Under the pieces are notes generated by a model. That model saw nothing but the letters and a program-made list of their open reading frames with translations, did not search any database and was not told where the DNA came from. This document shows, piece by piece, positions 15,001 to 20,149 of a stretch of DNA of 64,000 nucleotides; within the stretch, counting starts at the first letter, position 1, and every line of letters starts with the position of its first letter. Origin of the DNA: Pseudoramibacter porci (GTDB taxonomy: Bacteria > Bacillota > Clostridia > Eubacteriales > Eubacteriaceae). The stretch is from contig NZ_VUMO01000002.1 in assembly GCF_009696145.1 (NCBI RefSeq), forward strand, positions 62,001-126,000, written 5' to 3'. A program made the translations under genes and the position numbers.

Positions 15001-17802
15001 GACGATTTTGCCGTTTTGAGCATCGATGGCGTAATTGTCTGCGTCGGTGGCGCTCGTTAAGGTGTAGGTGATGACGTTCGCCACGCCGGCATTCCCCGTC
15101 ACATCTGTCGCCGTGCCTTTTACCGTAACGGCGAAGAAGCCTTCGCCCGAGGCGAACGTCCCATTGATGTAAGACCAGGCGTTGGCTGAGTGGGCCGCGC
15201 CGTCGTATTCAAAGGTGGCATCCGCCGCCTTGATCGTGATCGTTCTTTTGGCAATCGTGAATTTCTGTGCCGCTGTCGTGACGCTGTTGTAATTGTCCGT
15301 CGCGGCGATGACGGCGTAGACTTGATAATCGCCGGCCTGGCTCGGCTGCGCCGTCGTGTAATTTTTGGAATCTGCCTTGGCGTAGTAATAGGTCACGGTG
15401 CCGCCGCCTGGATTAGCGTCGACCGTCGGCGTGCTCGCTGTATTGCCATAGGTCCAGCCATTGATCGAAACTTTCGAATCAAAATCGGCTTTCGTAATAT
15501 TAAATAAGAGCGTTTTTGTTCCAGTATAGTTGCCCTGGAATTTCACCGTGGCGGTCGCTTTACCGACGTCAATGTTGTTGGTGTATTCAACGGTATAATC
15601 GGTGCCCGCTTTCAAAGTCGTGCTGCCGTCTGTGACGGTAACGGCTGGCTTGATTTCCGATCCAATATAAACATAAGCATCTTTTTCAAGCGCTGCCGTG
15701 ACAGCATCTGCCGATTTCGGATTGACTGTCAAGGTGCCCGGCGTCATCTTGATATCATAATTAGCTGATGTAAAGCCCCTGACAGCAATATCATATCTGC
15801 CGGCTGCATTGCCTTTTTGATATTCACACGAAAGGGTGCCGACTGTAATTTGGTTTTCGTCCCCTGTTATCAGACCGGAATTGTCATCGCCAGGAACCTT
15901 TTCGTATATATATAAATAGGAAGAAACTCGTTCAGCTCCGTAGGTGAGTGTCTGATTTTGGGCTTCCACGATCACCGGACGCTTTGAAATGGTGACTGTC
16001 ACCGGATCGCTCGTTGCTGTGGCGACCACATTGCCTTCGTCGTCTTTCAGCGTCACGGCCACGTGGTAGGTGCCGCTGTCGGCCACATTTTCAACGGACA
16101 ACGTTTTGCTCGTAGCGTTTTCGATCGCTTTGTCGCCTTTGAACCATTGGTAAGAAAGATTTCCAGTGTTTGTCGGGTTAACCGCCAGACTGCTGCTCTG
16201 CCCGTCGTAAACTTTGGTAATATTGGAAAGTTGAAGTTCAGATTTAGAAATGGTCTTCGCCGTCCATTTTCCGTAGAGGATATAACCCTGATCTTGATGT
16301 GCTGTGATTTTAGTCTGGGTGTCACCCGAAAAATCTGAATTTAAGTACCAGCCATTGAAATCATACGCGTGGTATGCCGGTTCTGACAAAATATAAGTTT
16401 CGCTGCCGATTAAATATTCGATACGATCGGCGGCGTCATTCGGTTTCGTGTAATTTTTGTAGGTGATCTTCGTGACGTCAAGCGCATCGCTCTTAGCGAT
16501 ATTGCCGCTGCCGTCCTGAGCGTAGAAATAATAAGTGCCGCCGGCGGATAAATTGTAAATGAACGTCTTCGTTCTGGCCGCAGAATTTTCGACGGCTGTC
16601 CAGTCGCTGTCTGTCAAATCGTTTTGATTTGATTTTGTCGTGAAGGCGTAGCGGACAATTCCCGTTTGGCCGTCAGTGGCCGTCGCGGTTAACGCACTGT
16701 GATCTTGACCTGTGAAAGAAGAAATGACCGGTGGGGCGCTGTCCCTGGATGTGGCCGTAATGGTTAAGGCCGTGTCGCCGTCGTAGCCAGCGTTAATCGT
16801 CACCGTCGTACTCGACTTGCTGGCGTCATCAAAGGTCACGCCGGTTCCGGTCCATCCGGCAAATTGGTAGCCGTCTTGGACCGTTGCCGTGACAGTGGCA
16901 TGACTGTGATCGGCGTTGCCCGGCAAAAGCAGGAAAGAATCGCCCGGCGTTGTCGACGCGATGCCGTTGTCTCCGGTAACTGTGACCAGAGGCACGACAT
17001 AGGCGCCGCTCTCAGTGGAAACTGCGCCTTCCTGATTGTAATAGGCATTGTCTTTAGCCGTCAGCGCCTGAACGGTAAAGGTGTAGCGGCCGCTGCCCTT
17101 GTCGTCATCGCCTATGATATTGTTGGCGAAATTATCGTAATGGGTCGCATCTGTAGAAGTCGTGAAAACCAGCGTTTTGCCTTTATAAACATAAAGGGTG
17201 TACCCTGTAACCGCACCGCTGTCGACGGTGCCGCCTGTTGTGGTGATGCCCGGCGCGGTCCAGATCATCTGGCTGCCGTTCCACTTCAGGTCGGTCGGCG
17301 CGGCAATTGTTCCCTTTTCGACGGCCGCGGACTGCCCATCGGCGTTCGTGGTGGCAGCTGTCTGCGTGCTCGACTGGGTGCCGCCCGATTGCGCCGTGTT
17401 GTCTTCGACTGCTGCATTCTGCTGCGTGTTCGCCTGTGTTGACGCATCGTTTGAGGCCGAATCAGTTTGTTCCGACGTGCTTTCCGTCGTCGTGGACGCT
17501 GATGGTTCCGCCGTCTTTTCTGTTGTGGCGGCCGCGTCCGAAGATTGTGCTGTGGTGACGGTCTCAGCCGTCTGAGCGGACGCTGTCTGCGCCGCAGGGG
17601 TCTGCCGCGTCGCAGTGCTCGGTGTGCTGGACGTCTGCGTCACTGCCGCCGGCGTGGTGGTGGTCTGGGTCACTGCTGCTGTCGGCGCGCTCGACGCCGA
17701 GTCGTCGCCTTCCGCTGCAAAAACAGCCTGTGGTTTTATGAAAAAAATGGCTCCGGCAACAAACATCGCCGCGAAAAGCCAGGTGAAAATTTTGCGCTTC
17801 AT
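1..17802 (-). CDS. Giant secreted YDG/MBG-repeat surface adhesin (C-terminus beyond window)
   Basis: The minus-strand frame beginning at ATG 17802 stays open to base 1 in every line I translated across the region, giving at least 5934 codons with no stop. An RBS (AGAGGA) lies 9 nt upstream. Residues 1-30 form a signal peptide (MKRK, a hydrophobic core, then AVFA). A Ser/Thr/Gln/Ala-rich linker runs to about residue 165. Fibronectin-III-like segments follow (about 170-270 and near residue 950). InlB/Flg_new-type repeats with GYTFxGW and MPA motifs lie at about 14.0-10.5 kb. From about 9.7 kb to base 1 there are many YDG/MBG modules of roughly 70-90 residues, marked by ITYDG, KTYDGTT, NAGTYT and NYTG. 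Known proteins of this build are wall-anchored adhesins; the ligand cannot be read. The anchor, if any, is outside the window. Confidence 0.9.
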   Translation of the reverse strand, partial: MKRKIFTWLFAAMFVAGAIFFIKPQAVFAAEGDDSASSAPTAAVTQTTTTPAAVTQTSSTPSTATRQTPAAQTASAQTAETVTTAQSSDAAATTEKTAEPSASTTTESTSEQTDSASNDASTQANTQQNAAVEDNTAQSGGTQSSTQTAATTNADGQSAAVEKGTIAAPTDLKWNGSQMIWTAPGITTTGGTVDSGAVTGYTLYVYKGKTLVFTTSTDATHYDNFANNIIGDDDKGSGRYTFTVQALTAKDNAYYNQEGAVSTESGAYVVPLVTVTGDNGIASTTPGDSFLLLPGNADHSHATVTATVQDGYQFAGWTGTGVTFDDASKSSTTVTINAGYDGDTALTITATSRDSAPPVISSFTGQDHSALTATATDGQTGIVRYAFTTKSNQNDLTDSDWTAVENSAARTKTFIYNLSAGGTYYFYAQDGSGNIAKSDALDVTKITYKNYTKPNDAADRIEYLIGSETYILSEPAYHAYDFNGWYLNSDFSGDTQTKITAHQDQGYILYGKWTAKTISKSELQLSNITKVYDGQSSSLAVNPTNTGNLSYQWFKGDKAIENATSKTLSVENVADSGTYHVAVTLKDDEGNVVATATSDPVTVTISKRPVIVEAQNQTLTYGAERVSSYLYIYEKVPGDDNSGLITGDENQITVGTLSCEYQKGNAAGRYDIAVRGFTSANYDIKMTPGTLTVNPKSADAVTAALEKDAYVYIGSEIKPAVTVTDGSTTLKAGTDYTVEYTNNIDVGKATATVKFQGNYTGTKTLLFNITKADFDSKVSINGWTYGNTASTPTVDANPGGGTVTYYYAKADSKNYTTAQPSQAGDYQVYAVIAATDNYNSVTTAAQKFTIAKRTITIKAADATFEYDGAAHSANAWSYINGTFASGEGFFAVTVKGTATDVTGNAGVANVITYTLTSATDADNYAIDAQNGKIVITPANLTVPAQPVWSAEAPGSAAWIAVAKKDLTVAYKLTLYAFDGTTYTPIGDPVMVSGTSYDFSRAIREYAAAAAKEGKAYRYAFTILSISSGGMNRDNYANSPVSEKFGNLLTAAVTLTPNEHLSSLTIGGQNAGTYILLQGERAAIGAKANEGWKFSDSAFTADSGLSLSEGAVTDTLIHDNFAAVHSTSAVITMRADAATSAIGQTVRVNTEDDVPWITTFTADNTADLKNVTFRFNMGDANGLAAWALTTSKDAPEKDADVWQNLSGTPTTYEGSTSASAAGKYYLYAKDTSGHIVTASTVVMNGAVPTYTKKGINVYALTLKSGTGADHTLYKIENTTVTLPALTTLGFAKTGYAFQNWYGATGIYQDQGGYAANANDTLTAHWTNEHFDVQVKYFYMGTDGNYSATPSATVSYNVLYGTKLNTTDDQVKRDQVGFTRDDVRSSSVTVTSAGQYLNVYYKRNQYTITKTYTAPGETKATNESQIFYYGADVSGFLKSKPSSAGYTFVGWTFEGSGGQPATMPAYDVSASGTFEAQPATYHIVSYTQDLKADGTPAETYTENSSRDVMTVNGAAITFGKADAAAIEGFTYAGAAVTTGSGSATKPADVSEEVTAAAKTANSETDQSNEVYINVYYMRNAYTLTQNVWKGEVGGHPLRAKTWTLYYGAPITAATYADDDLASIAPSGYTLASYVGWSTNTPPTAMPAGNVTCTRQYVSNVEGQYQVEVYIEGDTANTYTKQTYNYTGNVGATVTIGEGDTDTINYTNLSSSIPYFKYLQYKTVTDQDIADGKVQGASGVTVLPTVTRAAVTNTNDGETPVVLRIYFERQPITATIHYYYNVDGNNIEVATVTKTQKWGANSSFDYEALALFDTVSGGKWKGSIDSDLNIIAQVDGSNPDVYDFRNNGYVVSYTASYDLNDTHYYNSYRYDSEASLTGDDIGAEKRIMGYANNIVDVYYTKPDPTKQFYLDVVYNSGAYPGLAHGENKDVPVTYTYNGKTYQLRYQNEAAFYKDTKYAPDTAHTNYPGLNNLNLNNGDSSATTGKYIYSTSNVKDGYTRIEIGGTTYFISGDYLYIPLTANNYFLNNLTSVVIGKSDSDYTVNADELAHTDITNFLTTYRNTYASEAQAKGAHVYYHAWGSDIVKGNDVLLVTFEDARIVHLHYIVNGTSSYQQEYAQGGTVTDFSGGKQNYPEKAGYDLVWYTDPACTVKATSLTMDTDRNVYGQYEKNDLYNTVYAYYELANDVTKNGTTYHYITEKDLDAFKDDAALASSTENGVTTWTYNGQVVMVQKTQTSLSFATVSMKADDYQKDDFTFDDANADNRLTGYAESSPVTLRAYFKRNQYEVTVDENKEHANAVTDKHRVGETIQLSTPSRNGYTFTGWKLTQVTGSGDAEWQTLTDKTSFTMPNTHIKAVAQWSPAAFTQNIVHYYQNPVTLTYNQAEVAAMMAATTSTDVTIHYNGTAYTGKLYANGGVTFEIGGTTYYIATPTKSSETSYSASPKDLSAIAVPVSVTQDTAVKVSDNKNDVDHYNFASAVYQYEDTLTQLGAKDQYTNKYGMSLSYFYTLQTGLKVVLQVIDDQGTDNPTCTLTGAGQNDHYGQSVSISAVPGAGYTFVGWYKASDVLGSDGKLIQDYKKKTAVSKDPSFTQTLEGDCDYVAVVSALDVAQPTLTVGGTTELTYGYEAGQDNAVSVQAAFADGTNTDDVNYIASYQWYREMNGKRVAINGATAATYLIPEGLDAGTYIYTCDITVARRDNGRIQTYTSSAHTLTINPADMSVTVNAENPVITYDGQAHSSGVSVNKPADDKLYTVYYSNEEITADNLADLIARGAATTTAPEYTNVKVETDANGKVSIGGAYTTYYYVKYIGAGDANHNYQDASGSTTLTIVPKHVTLKAGSVVYHKTYDGETTVSGTATDSNSDLGKLVHGKDIYTIVGMANTDTDKGYVIDCSADFNSIHQSEANAITISRMKVINGDNQGTTNYNYVFADDYTITISGYIDRLPLTLQWGGTEFTYDGQSHQPTAQISSTIPAHDSDHLSVTVSGAQINRGTYNASATVSSTDAETYITDFSLSNGGQNFTIARRAITVKMDDGSATYDGNPHGPTTYTITEGTLPTDYVVTAESSKQYTNAGTYTDIKPTNVRIHNTQGEDVTDNFAVTSGNGSFTIQPKSVKVSGITASDKNYDGNTKADLDISQAIFDGIVEGDQLSLDPKKVTGAFENANAGNDKKVDLNIDSHALTGASAANYVLATDNQSTTTATINKLVITVTPDDQTIIYGETPGFSVAYSGFLDGETDNVISYKDQIIYTVGKNTASADDYASTLSVGNYTIFVNTNGLSADNYTFTPGTGTLTIDRRPIAVTAADGANVTKTYDGTTTADVQNSDYAFTAVAGNSASGIVNNDNVTLRYSAAYDSKDVGTPAVHMTGLSIDNGNYILATNAFDIAGTIKPRTLTVTADNKTITYGENAPAYTATYAGFVHDETASALGGTLAFTCDYDTNVATKRNAGTYTITPSGLTSGNYTISFISGILTVNKKEITITANNLTGIYGNPYAPNFGYTYSGLVYDENYVDVVNGTVLYTTNNFETTDVTVNGKTTKVISSTAGVYTITPNVSGLSAQNYSFVAANGTFTINKYGLNISGIVVKDKVYDGTTNVDGSQFDYKNVKYDGLLAIDQAYIDAHHDDAITAGGVYADSANVDKNKTVNLKITLLEYLSQRCYVLQDDKSQKTATSSITKRPVLITADSKTIQYGEDAPQLTVTYSQTKDANGKVVAASGLVAGETAGKANVTLSTTYVKYDDVRSYRITVDGFTKTTGSADPHNYVPNYTQGTLTVKSNQLTAPQPTWDATVPDKVTWNAVSGIGKVDVQGYTLTLYRNGEAVVGSTRTVAAAGSLEMNYSDLIHKTGAGTYTIKIKANASTENNADQKNVTDSDEGESGELYAANVTFQFASDAITQAGKGDTISIGGQPTYTMLAGETGVAINAALKNATGYTVQSVTSDKSVVTIADSTDTARTDASYASTVSMDAGLKTAGPVTVSIALSARPATLSVTVTPRPGTGQAKATYGYSETDAPSFTATVNVDSSGDNIGTGDYTYTYRWDYRIGAKDVHEGTAFTSSNTWKLPTGLAANASRTYYTVRCIVTAKRNDNGQTTTTVESWDAVSYVTNVTITARSITNTDFTISKIDNVIYNGSAHTPEPAVTDTGRNVALVEGTDFTYSYSNNVDAGTATVIITGKGNYADKITRTFTINPRHVSFSGNSHEITYDGTNHSYSDITEGGQNYEAKDANSGLVSGHTSNVEYHVTGTEAGNHSGSITPSADIVIRDANKVDVTKNYVVESRAGSLIINQSLADWKIFLTDNTYIYDGTAHHMINAPTTDPNANGAKTGTTTYTYSTELNGNYVSDLTSLTRTNAGSTTIYVKATNPNYSKTATTQADLIIDKRAISFDGHSIDENVTYDGAEHGTTAFTIGGKDYAAKDDTNGLAAGHKSNVTYSLKGTDVGDYTGKITSGNIVITDAKGQNVTDNYAIQLRLGTMKIVETNAAWTIALDNDTVTYDGTAHYNTKAVASQALSGETRYEYSLDGVTYYDDLTSLTKVNAGTYTIDVKATNPNYSKPATTTATLTINPKPVTITWTGDAFVYDGTTKLVTAEVSNKAKDDDTFTLGYGGTREASAVGSYSAKVTSLGNDNYTLDGATGIDHNWSIGYLATDASATVSGTMGKNDWYVGRDTKLNAPAGYQISRGESDWTSSICYPKDGQYTDVQYKLKNIQTGQITDFKTVSFKVDQSQPTGTIRDGSKDITDIDSKIAYHYIYPDQVTLTIVANDQENLSGVDTIAYQVVTKGQTFDPNGTWQTYTNAFNIAANTEAVVYAKITDKAGNVSIIHTDGLVVYTNATDKDNINYTLTTGQDQISGIALNGNTVKTVKLGDTTLTEGEDYRVENHKLIIDGDYLETLSAGDHNLIVSWNPLGETGETNGTLPNNSTITVHVLKHEGQVTDIQNLTKTYDGSAVGHPTYTSKSTGNATYLYKKAADPDDAYSITSPTDAGDYIVKVIVGTDSKYEETSGTQTFTINRRKVTFTGVSDTITYDGKTHTYTQVNANDGGLVSGHQYRVDYKLEGKNVGTYTGDIADKTKVTILSGSDDVTQNYDITTTNGQLIIKKSDDAWTISLGDSTHTYDGQPHAMNTTPSVSDLNGTTTYWYSFDEGEGYVNDLSDLTKDEAGDYIIYVKADNTNYNTTAKTKAHLIINPSDANWTIALDNDTVTYDGTAHYNTKAAASQALSGETRYEYSFDGVTYYDDLTSLTKVNAGTYTIDVKATNPNYSKTATTQADLIIDKRPVTFTGVSDTVTYDGQNHAYTQVNANDGGLVSGHQYTVGYTLEGKNAGTYIGGIADKTQVTIRSGSDDVTANYDITTTPGTLTINKTDAQWRVDLPDDTVTYDGTAHHNTKTAKINSLDGTTVQYSFNKDSGYVDDLCDLTQTDAGTYTIYVKATNPNYTTSEKTTTAALTINKRPITFTGESAEITYDGNPHTYTKVTIGSDGLASGHTSNLTYSLAGKDAGHYSGTLTQDIHITDGDNNDVTKNYDITAHNGTLIIAARPIADYPDFTVGEIAEVTYDGSAHTPEPAVTDTGRADRNHVVLVKDTDLTYHYSNNVDAGTATVTITGRGNYTGTIDRTFTINKRPVSFTGKSYTLTYDGKAHRYDGITVDGLLDGQTSDVRYSVSGTNAGTYGGAITKAEDIKITDGNKDVTANYAVTSAAGKLTIDKKDIAKADVTLGELVKFNNQALTQKIRSVVVDGLTVTYTVVGDTASQPGVYTLTLTGTGNFTGTCTKPWVLTADQNGQTGDVEGNVNVDVHLKNEAPKTDLITSKASVIQITADANEMSAVADGAVLDIWLENTDISDTISRTSKDAFEKKAPDLIVGAYVDISLYKQLFVKDQAQAKTQLHNVARPIRITMKLPKRLINNDANYRRSYKLFRLHDGVVEMIPVDYNAQDQTLTF
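957..1160 (-). repeat. Diverged MBG-module repeat, copy A (partner 5227-5430)
   Basis: This stretch of the adhesin gene resembles 5227-5430 at DNA level, including the nearly identical string for the ..VTDTGR..PEPAVT.. segment. Both encode the same module position, so this is an internal duplication that has since drifted. Confidence 0.6.
1756..1990 (-). repeat. Diverged MBG-module repeat (partner 2543-2776)
   Basis: The segment encoding the ..NANDGGLVSGHQY.. module is repeated at 2543-2776, with long matching runs (for example around 1895-1920 and 2685-2710) and scattered third-position changes. Confidence 0.65.
2035..2242 (-). repeat. Near-identical 208-bp repeat, copy 1 (partner 4159-4366)
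   Basis: About 208 bp match 4159-4366 with only a few substitutions. The offset is 2124 bp, exactly 708 codons, so the repeat is in frame. It encodes an MBG module with the core ALDNDTVTYDGTAHYN. Confidence 0.9.
4159..4366 (-). repeat. Near-identical 208-bp repeat, copy 2 (partner 2035-2242)
   Basis: Second copy of the module at 2035-2242. The few differences are mostly silent or conservative, pointing to recent duplication or gene conversion. Confidence 0.9.
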
Positions 17803-17845
17803 ACACTGATTCCTCTGTGAAAATTTTAGTCGTATTATGTTATAT

Positions 17846-17874
17846 ATTATACACCTATTGGGCTAGTTTGTACA
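17846..17874 (-). promoter_or_regulatory. Probable promoter of the giant adhesin
   Basis: On the minus strand, -35 TGTACA (17869-17874) and -10 TATAAT (17846-17851) are 17 bp apart. The -10 is perfect and the -35 matches consensus at four of six positions. The start codon is about 40 nt downstream. Confidence 0.6.
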
Positions 17875-17950
17875 CTTTGCAAAGACGTTCTCACACAGAA
17901 TTTTCCCTTATTTCTCTGCCGCAGGCCCACCTCTCAGCGGGACCAGAACA

Positions 17951-17979
17951 AAAAAACGAGACCTTTTCAGATCTCGTTT
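17951..17979 (-). terminator. Rho-independent terminator after the lipoprotein gene
   Basis: An 8-bp stem (17954-17961 with 17972-17979) is followed on the minus strand by a T run, 30 nt after the stop codon at 18009. Confidence 0.8.
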
Positions 17980-18008
17980 GTTGTCTATATTTTCCCGCAG
18001 TTCCGGTC

Positions 18009-18689
18009 CTATTTTACTTTGGTTTCCTGGGCGCGTTTGACGATCCAATCCCCGCTGCTGTTCTTTTCGAAGGTCAGTTTCCAAGTGTAATCCTGGGTCG
18101 TTGCGGTGTCAACCATCTTGGTCTTCGCCTGCTTGACCGCGTCCGGCATAATTCCGTCGAGAATCTTAACCATCAGCGCCTTTTCGCCGCCGGAGGCGTA
18201 AGTGCTCATCAATTCGCTTTGATGCTGGCGGACATAAGTATTGCCAAGATTGCTGACTGCTGTGTTGTAAGCCGAGCTGTCAAAATCACTGAGCATGGTG
18301 ACTTTGACCGTCAGCGATTTCGTATCGTCGTCGTAATCGTCGTTGATCTCGTAGGATTTGATCACACTCTTTTTAACGTATTTTAGTAAATCATCAATTG
18401 CGTTCTGCGTGGATGGCGATAAGTCTGATTTTTGAATCCCTTCGCTTGAAAAAGCTGAGTAAACCCTGTCTTCAAAGGTATCGTCAATACGGTCGATATC
18501 CAATGAACTCGCTGCTGAACTCGAACACATCTTCTGCGCCGAGGCAAAATCCCCGTCGTCGCAGTAGGTCATAAAGGTCTTCGCCGCCGATTCAACGGCT
18601 CGTTTGTCACTGCCGCAGGCCGTCAGCCCAAAGGCCAGCGCCGCCACACACACCACGGCAAACAACCGGCTCAACATTTGCTTTTTCAT
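18009..18689 (-). CDS. Secreted lipoprotein of unknown function, DUF4878-like
   Basis: I chose ATG 18689 because AAGGAGG sits 8 nt upstream; an upstream in-frame start at 18722 has no RBS. The 226-residue product has a classic lipoprotein signal: MKKQ, a hydrophobic stretch, then the lipobox LTAC with the modified Cys near residue 25. The mature part is short, Asp/Ser-rich and globular. Its order (a helix-rich AAKTFMTYCDDGDFASAQK segment first, a TWKLTFEKNSSGDWIVK strand pair last) resembles the NTF2-like DUF4878 lipoproteins. It should be tethered to the outer face of the membrane. It is monocistronic, with its own promoter and terminator. The function is not known. Confidence 0.85.
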   Translation of the reverse strand: MKKQMLSRLFAVVCVAALAFGLTACGSDKRAVESAAKTFMTYCDDGDFASAQKMCSSSAASSLDIDRIDDTFEDRVYSAFSSEGIQKSDLSPSTQNAIDDLLKYVKKSVIKSYEINDDYDDDTKSLTVKVTMLSDFDSSAYNTAVSNLGNTYVRQHQSELMSTYASGGEKALMVKILDGIMPDAVKQAKTKMVDTATTQDYTWKLTFEKNSSGDWIVKRAQETKVK

Positions 18690-18740
18690 CACTTTCGCCT
18701 CCTTATCTTTTTCTATTTGCAATGTGATGTTTTCGATTTC

Positions 18741-18769
18741 ATTATAGCATGGTGATACGATATGGTCAA
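18741..18769 (-). promoter_or_regulatory. Promoter of the lipoprotein gene
   Basis: -35 TTGACC (18764-18769), 17-bp spacer, -10 TATAAT (18741-18746) on the minus strand, about 50 nt upstream of ATG 18689. Confidence 0.85.
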
Positions 18770-18895
18770 AATATTTTTATAAATACATATTTGTGTACAA
18801 AGAAATACCGGCTACATCTCCGTTTAAATTCGTCGGAACACGCGTTTGGTCCCGCAAGATATCTCTGGTATTGCTTTAAAATTTACCGTCTTTCT
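18770..18895. other. Intergenic stretch with no recognised feature
   Basis: It lies between the divergent lipoprotein and dehydrogenase promoters. I saw no small ORF with an RBS, no hairpin with a T tract and no clear operator. Confidence 0.5.
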
Positions 18896-18926
18896 TTGCG
18901 CTATGGCATGGGATTTGGTCTATAAT
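18896..18926 (+). promoter_or_regulatory. Possible promoter of the hydroxyacid dehydrogenase gene
   Basis: A perfect -10 TATAAT at 18921-18926 lies 77 nt before the start. The best -35 is TTGCGC at 18896 with a long 19-bp spacer, so the -35 assignment is weak. Confidence 0.4.
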
Positions 18927-19002
18927 ATTGTTGTAATCGTATAAATTCACTGGGTGAATCCGCAAACACCCTATCAATTTTAAGGAAAGAAGGCTGATTA
19001 TT

Positions 19003-19962
19003 TTGATTAAAAAGCGAAAAGTTGCCGTTATCGGGCTGGGCCATGTCGGCGCCCACTGTGCGTATTCTCTCGCGCTCCAGGGCATCGTCGACGAGCTGTT
19101 TCTCGTCGATACGGATCACGACAAAGTCGTCAGCGAGTGCCAAGATCTCCGGGACGCGGTGGCCAACTGCCCGCACACCGTGGAAATTAACGTAGCGGAT
19201 TACGGCGATCTCGGCGACGTAGACATCATCGTCAACGCCATCGGCGACGTCGCCATCCTCGCCGCTTCCAACAACGACCGCCTCGAGGAAATGAAGTTCA
19301 CCATTCCTCAGGTGACCGACTACATTCCAAAGGTCATGGCCAGCGGCTTTGACGGCATCATCGTCAATATTACCAATCCCTGCGACATCGTGACCTACCG
19401 GATCGCCAAGCTGTCGGGGCTGCCCAAGGGCCACGTCTTCGGCACCGGCACCGGTCTCGATTCCGCGCGGCTCAAAAACGTGCTTTACCGGAAAACCGGC
19501 ATCGCCCACCATTCCATTTACGGCTGTATGATGGGCGAACACGGCAACGCGATCATGGTCCCCTGGTCGCAAGTCACCTTCGGCGGCAAAAAGCTGAACG
19601 AGCTCGCCCAGCACGACCCGCGCTTCCAGTTTGAACGCGAGGCGATTCGCAAACAGGTCGTCCAGAACGCCTGGGTAACTGTCCACGGCAAGGGCTGCAC
19701 CGAATACGGCATTTGCAGCACGCTGGCGCGCATCGTCCACGTCATTTATCACGACGAAAAGGCGATCCTCCCCGTGAGCACGGAACTCTGCGGCGAATAC
19801 GGCGAATCGGGGTTATTCATCGGCGTCCCGGCCATTGTCGGCGCCGACGGCATCATCGAAATCGTCGAATACACCCTGCCCGACGACGAACGCGCTGCCT
19901 TCCACCAATGCTGCGAAAGCGTCCGCCACAATTTGACAATGCACCCGATGATCGTCCATTAA
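19003..19962 (+). CDS. L-2-hydroxyisocaproate/L-lactate dehydrogenase family protein
   Basis: A 319-residue NAD-dependent L-2-hydroxyacid dehydrogenase that should reduce 2-keto acids to L-2-hydroxy acids in the cytosol. The start is TTG 19003, with AAGGAAAGAAGG just upstream. Visible motifs are the Rossmann GLGHVGAH (residues 11-18), the acidic NAD-ribose residue in LVDTD, NITNPCD, GTGTGLDSAR, and GEHGN with the catalytic His. The active-site loop reads GDVAILAASNNDR rather than the GxxQxxGxxR of true lactate dehydrogenases. This matches the L-2-hydroxyisocaproate dehydrogenase branch, which takes branched or larger 2-keto acids. A role in leucine-type fermentation or redox balancing is plausible. 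Exact substrate is inferred. Confidence 0.85.
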   Translation: MIKKRKVAVIGLGHVGAHCAYSLALQGIVDELFLVDTDHDKVVSECQDLRDAVANCPHTVEINVADYGDLGDVDIIVNAIGDVAILAASNNDRLEEMKFTIPQVTDYIPKVMASGFDGIIVNITNPCDIVTYRIAKLSGLPKGHVFGTGTGLDSARLKNVLYRKTGIAHHSIYGCMMGEHGNAIMVPWSQVTFGGKKLNELAQHDPRFQFEREAIRKQVVQNAWVTVHGKGCTEYGICSTLARIVHVIYHDEKAILPVSTELCGEYGESGLFIGVPAIVGADGIIEIVEYTLPDDERAAFHQCCESVRHNLTMHPMIVH

Positions 19963-20083
19963 TTGTCTTTTTCGCCGTTCCATCACATTGCCTGCGCTTT
20001 ATCGCCATCTGATCAAGGCAAATTTGTATCCGGCGTATCTCTAATTATTATCGGAGGATGATTCCCGTCCCGGTTCTTGTATA

Positions 20084-20092
20084 TGGTAAAAT
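20084..20092 (+). promoter_or_regulatory. Extended -10 promoter of the kinase gene
   Basis: TGGTAAAAT, an extended -10, lies 58 nt before ATG 20150 with no convincing -35. Confidence 0.45.
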
Positions 20093-20149
20093 AGAAGTAT
20101 CGCAAACCTTTAAAATTAACTGTAGTCACTTAGAAAAGGAGGCATGCCG

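Noticed and set aside
18901-19752. 283-residue minus-strand frame opposite the hydroxyacid dehydrogenase
   Set aside because: Antisense shadow; the plus-strand frame carries the complete dehydrogenase motifs.
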